Source: Aurelia coerulea (Eukaryota; Cnidaria; Scyphozoa; Semaeostomeae; Ulmaridae). From it: 64,000 nucleotides of DNA. A model generated the notes under the pieces. The model worked only from the letters and a program-made list of their open reading frames with translations, was not told the origin of the DNA and ran no database searches. How positions within the stretch are numbered: position 1 is the stretch's first letter; every line of letters begins with the position of its first letter. The translations under genes and the position numbers were made by a program. The stretch spans positions 10,440,001 to 10,504,000 of the forward strand of contig CM076954.1 in the NCBI GenBank assembly GCA_039566865.1, written 5' to 3'. This document shows positions 61,224 to 64,000 of the stretch, in pieces.

Positions 61224-63875
61224 ATTTCGACCATTCTCAAAGAATTGGAAGATGCAGACATCATCGAGCCAGTGTATGGACCAACAGAGTGGGTTTCAAA
61301 TGTCGTGTTGACACCAAAAGCTGATCCATCCCAGTTGCGAATGAGCCTTGATATGACCACAGCTAACACTGCCATCCGGCGCACACGTCATGTCATTCCC
61401 ACATTGGAAGAACTGCGATACAAATTAAATGGAGCAAAGCATTTCACAAAACTTGACATGCGTCAAGGCTACATGCAGTTCGAGCTGAGCCCAGAAAGCA
61501 GATACATGACAACGTTCTACACCCATCAAGGCCTGAGGCGTTTCAAAAGGTTAAATTTTGGCACCAATTCAGCTGCTGAGATTTTCAATGAGGAAATTCG
61601 TCAAACGCTGGTGGATATTGAACATGTTGAAAACATCTATGATGACATTATCGTGTTTGGAAAATCTCAGAAAGAACATGATCGAGCACTTATGCAAGTA
61701 TTACAGCGCCTTGATGACTGCGGTCTAACACTTGGAATGTCAAAGTGCAGTTTTAACCAACCAGAAATCAAGTTTTTTGGCATGACTTTCTCATCAGCAG
61801 GAATGTCACCATCACCTGACAATGTACAGGCTCTACATGATGCCCAACCACCCGCATCTGCAGCTGAAGTTCGATCCTTCTTGGGAATGGCTAATTTCAG
61901 TGCTCATTTTATTCGCAACTACTCTGCTCTTACAACCCCATTGCGGTTGCTCACTAGAAAGAATGTTACTTTCAACTGGACCAATGATTGTCAAAAAGCT
62001 TTTCAGTCAATTAAAGAGGCTCTCTCACAAGACACCACAATGGCATACTTTGACCCAACACGAGAAACAAAGCTCATTGTAGATGGCTCCAAATATGGCC
62101 TTTCTAGCATCTTGACACAACTTGAGCCCCAAACACAACAATACAAAGTAATCAGATACGACAGCAGAGCGACAACAGACACTGAGAGTCGCTACTCACA
62201 AATTGAAATTGAGAGTGCTGCACTAGCATTCGCCATGCAGAGAAACCATATCTATCTACATGGCCTTCAACATTTCATTGCAAGCACAGATCACAAGCCT
62301 CTGTTACCCTTGTACAACCAGTACAAGGCAGAACTTCCGGCACGAATCCTGCGGGACAAGTTGAAGCTGCAAGATTATAGCTACACACTAATTCACGAGC
62401 CGGGGACGACAAATGCAGCTGATTATCTTTCCCGGCATCCAGTTGTATTAGCTGATGTGTGTACCGTAACAAAGAAATCCATAGAAGAGGATATGCTATA
62501 CATTGATGCAGTTATCCGAGCAAACCTTCCCAAGGCTGTAACAAAAGAACACATGTTAAAAGCTACACTAGAGGATGAAACATTGACAGTTCTCAAAGAA
62601 ATGATCTCACAGGGATACATCAGCAAAGAACAGAAAAGGAAATTGGCTTCATATGCACATATATTTCCAGAGCTATCAGTAGTGGATGGCCTAGTGCTCA
62701 GAGGTTGCCGAATTGTTGTTCCTGCCCGCCTTTGGCAGTCTGTGACAACCCTTGCTCATGAGGGACATCAAGGGGTTGTGAGAACAAAGCAATACTTACG
62801 CATGCATTTGTGGTTTCCGGGATTAGATAAGATGGTTGAAACAGAAATTGCACAATGCACGGCATGCCAGGCAAATACAGATATTCATCAGCAAGAGCCA
62901 CTCAAGCCAACAGAACTACCCACAGAACCATGGTCTAAACTTGCAACAGACCTATATGGTCCATTAGACACTGGTGAATACCTGCTGGTTGTACAATGCC
63001 TGTACTCCAGATTTCCTATGGTCGAAATCGTGCGTTCAACTTCTGGTACAGCAGTCATACCAGCAATGGACAAAATTCTCTCAACATTAGGAATCCCAGA
63101 TGAAATAGCAAGTGACAATGGGCCACCATATAGCAGTGAGGAATTCAAATCGTATGCAAGATATATGGGTTTTGAGCACAAAAAGAAAATACCATATGCA
63201 CCATGGGCGAATGGCATGGCCGAAAATTTTATGAAAAACCTAGGAAAAATCATTCGCTCCTCCACAGAAGAGCGTCTAAACTGGAGACAGGAATTACAGA
63301 AATACCTGAGGGCCTACAGAGCTACTCCACACACAATGACAAAGCATTCTCCAGCCAGTCTCCTTTTCAATGGACGAAGGTACAAGACGCGTCTTCCAGC
63401 ACCTACCAGTAAGAAAATATTGCTTTATGACAGAGAGGTGCGTACAAAGGATGCTAGGAGCAAAGAAACAATGAAGCAGAACGCAGACAGCAAGAGTTAT
63501 GTAAAAGAACTAGACATTAAAGTAGGGGACACAGTTCTGTGTCGACAAGCGAAGCTTAACAAGAAAACCACACCTTTCAACAGCGAGCCGATGATTGTTG
63601 TGAAGAGGAAAGGCAGTTTAGTTACAGCCAGAAATGCCACAAGAACCATCACAAGACATATTACATTTTTCAAGAAGCTACAAAGGCTGGAGGAGAACAA
63701 GTCAAGGTGCGAAGGAGATTATACCACACAGCCACTTGCACCTGACACTGATGAAAGAGAAGAAAATGTCATTCCACCAAATGAATTAGAGGATAGAGTG
63801 CCAATAGAGAGACCGGTGAGAATAAGACAAGCTCCTGCTAGATACAGAGATGAAAACTTTCAGACTGAGTTTTAA
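61222..63875 (+). CDS. Ty3/gypsy retrotransposon pol, 5'-truncated (RT, RNase H, integrase)
   Basis: About 884 codons open from the truncation point; no genuine start (the first codon offered, TTG at 61245, is internal). Reverse transcriptase from ILKELEDADIIEPVYGPTEW through LDMRQGYMQFEL to the IYDDIIVFG box. RNase H region with ETKLIVDGSKYGLSSILTQL. Integrase zinc finger HEGHQG...CTACQ. Integrase core with DDE residues in ATDLYGPL, SDNGPPYSSEEF and MAENFMK, then a C-terminal chromodomain-less tail. Gag and protease are missing, as is the 5' LTR. The frame itself has no stops. Confidence 0.93.
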
Positions 63876-63955
63876 TCTAACAATGCAACAGACACAATAG
63901 AACCATGTTATGTGTACTTTATCAATTATGTTATGTTATGTTTTGTTTTGTTAAT

Positions 63956-64000
63956 TAGGGGAGGAATGTAATGTTCTAAACGAGGCTGTTTGATTATGAG
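63956..64000 (+). mobile_element. Polypurine tract and start of gypsy 3' LTR
   Basis: AGGGGAGGAA (about 63957-63966) is a polypurine tract, immediately followed by TGTAATGTTCTAA, which starts with the canonical TG of an LTR. The LTR continues beyond the window. Confidence 0.7.

Overview
This is a window of AT-rich metazoan nuclear DNA. The host is most likely an invertebrate and plausibly a cnidarian; that is a judgement from the retroelement families, not a measurement. Only one host gene is recognisable: a cytosolic valyl-tRNA synthetase (VARS) on the minus strand. Fourteen coding exons can be placed between 52170 (probable start codon) and 857, and their reading phases join without a break over about 422 codons. 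The gene runs off the left edge of the window inside the editing domain.

Layout. 1-16.7 kb: VARS exons separated by introns holding MITE-like inverted-repeat elements, LINE 3' fragments, two R4/Dong-like retrotransposon copies bounded by (TAA)n microsatellites, tandem repeats and a tRNA-derived SINE. 16.7-47.1 kb: one 30.4-kb VARS intron, most of it (18.6-45.8 kb) a nest of repeats inserted in a (TA)n tract inside a 32-bp minisatellite. 47.1-52.2 kb: the first VARS exons. 52.2-64 kb: upstream intergenic DNA with a decayed second Penelope-like fragment, LINE 3' ends, low-complexity repeats, two clusters of TTGGC-N5-GCCAA palindromes, a 111-bp minisatellite and a 5'-truncated Ty3/gypsy element ending at its 3' LTR.

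The nest is the most interesting part. It holds seven head-to-head inverted insertions, all with the same polarity (minus-sense copies on the left, plus-sense copies on the right, 5' truncation junction in the middle, TA-rich outer ends). Three or four are GIY-YIG Penelope-like elements (PLE). The others are: a tRNA-promoter repeat of about 275 bp; two related tandem repeats of about 934 bp (unit A) and 807 bp (unit B); and a tandem repeat of exactly 1353 bp (unit C) whose every full copy encodes the same 378-aa lysine-rich, coiled-coil protein. All carry a CUGANGA-hairpin-GAAA core. In the PLEs and units A, B and C the core is followed by a self-complementary ACGU or ACUAGU plus UH, and flanked by a pairable stem I: the layout of the minimal hammerhead ribozymes known from PLEs and retrozymes. 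Units A and B also have a TATAAATA box 31-32 nt upstream of a TCAGTT initiator lying at the 5' edge of the ribozyme.

The parsimonious reading is that PLE reverse transcriptase mobilises several ribozyme-bearing, probably circular RNAs into (TA)n targets. One of these (unit C) is a protein-coding replicon-like RNA, far larger than the animal retrozymes I know of. Ribozyme activity, circular RNA and protein expression are inferred, not shown.
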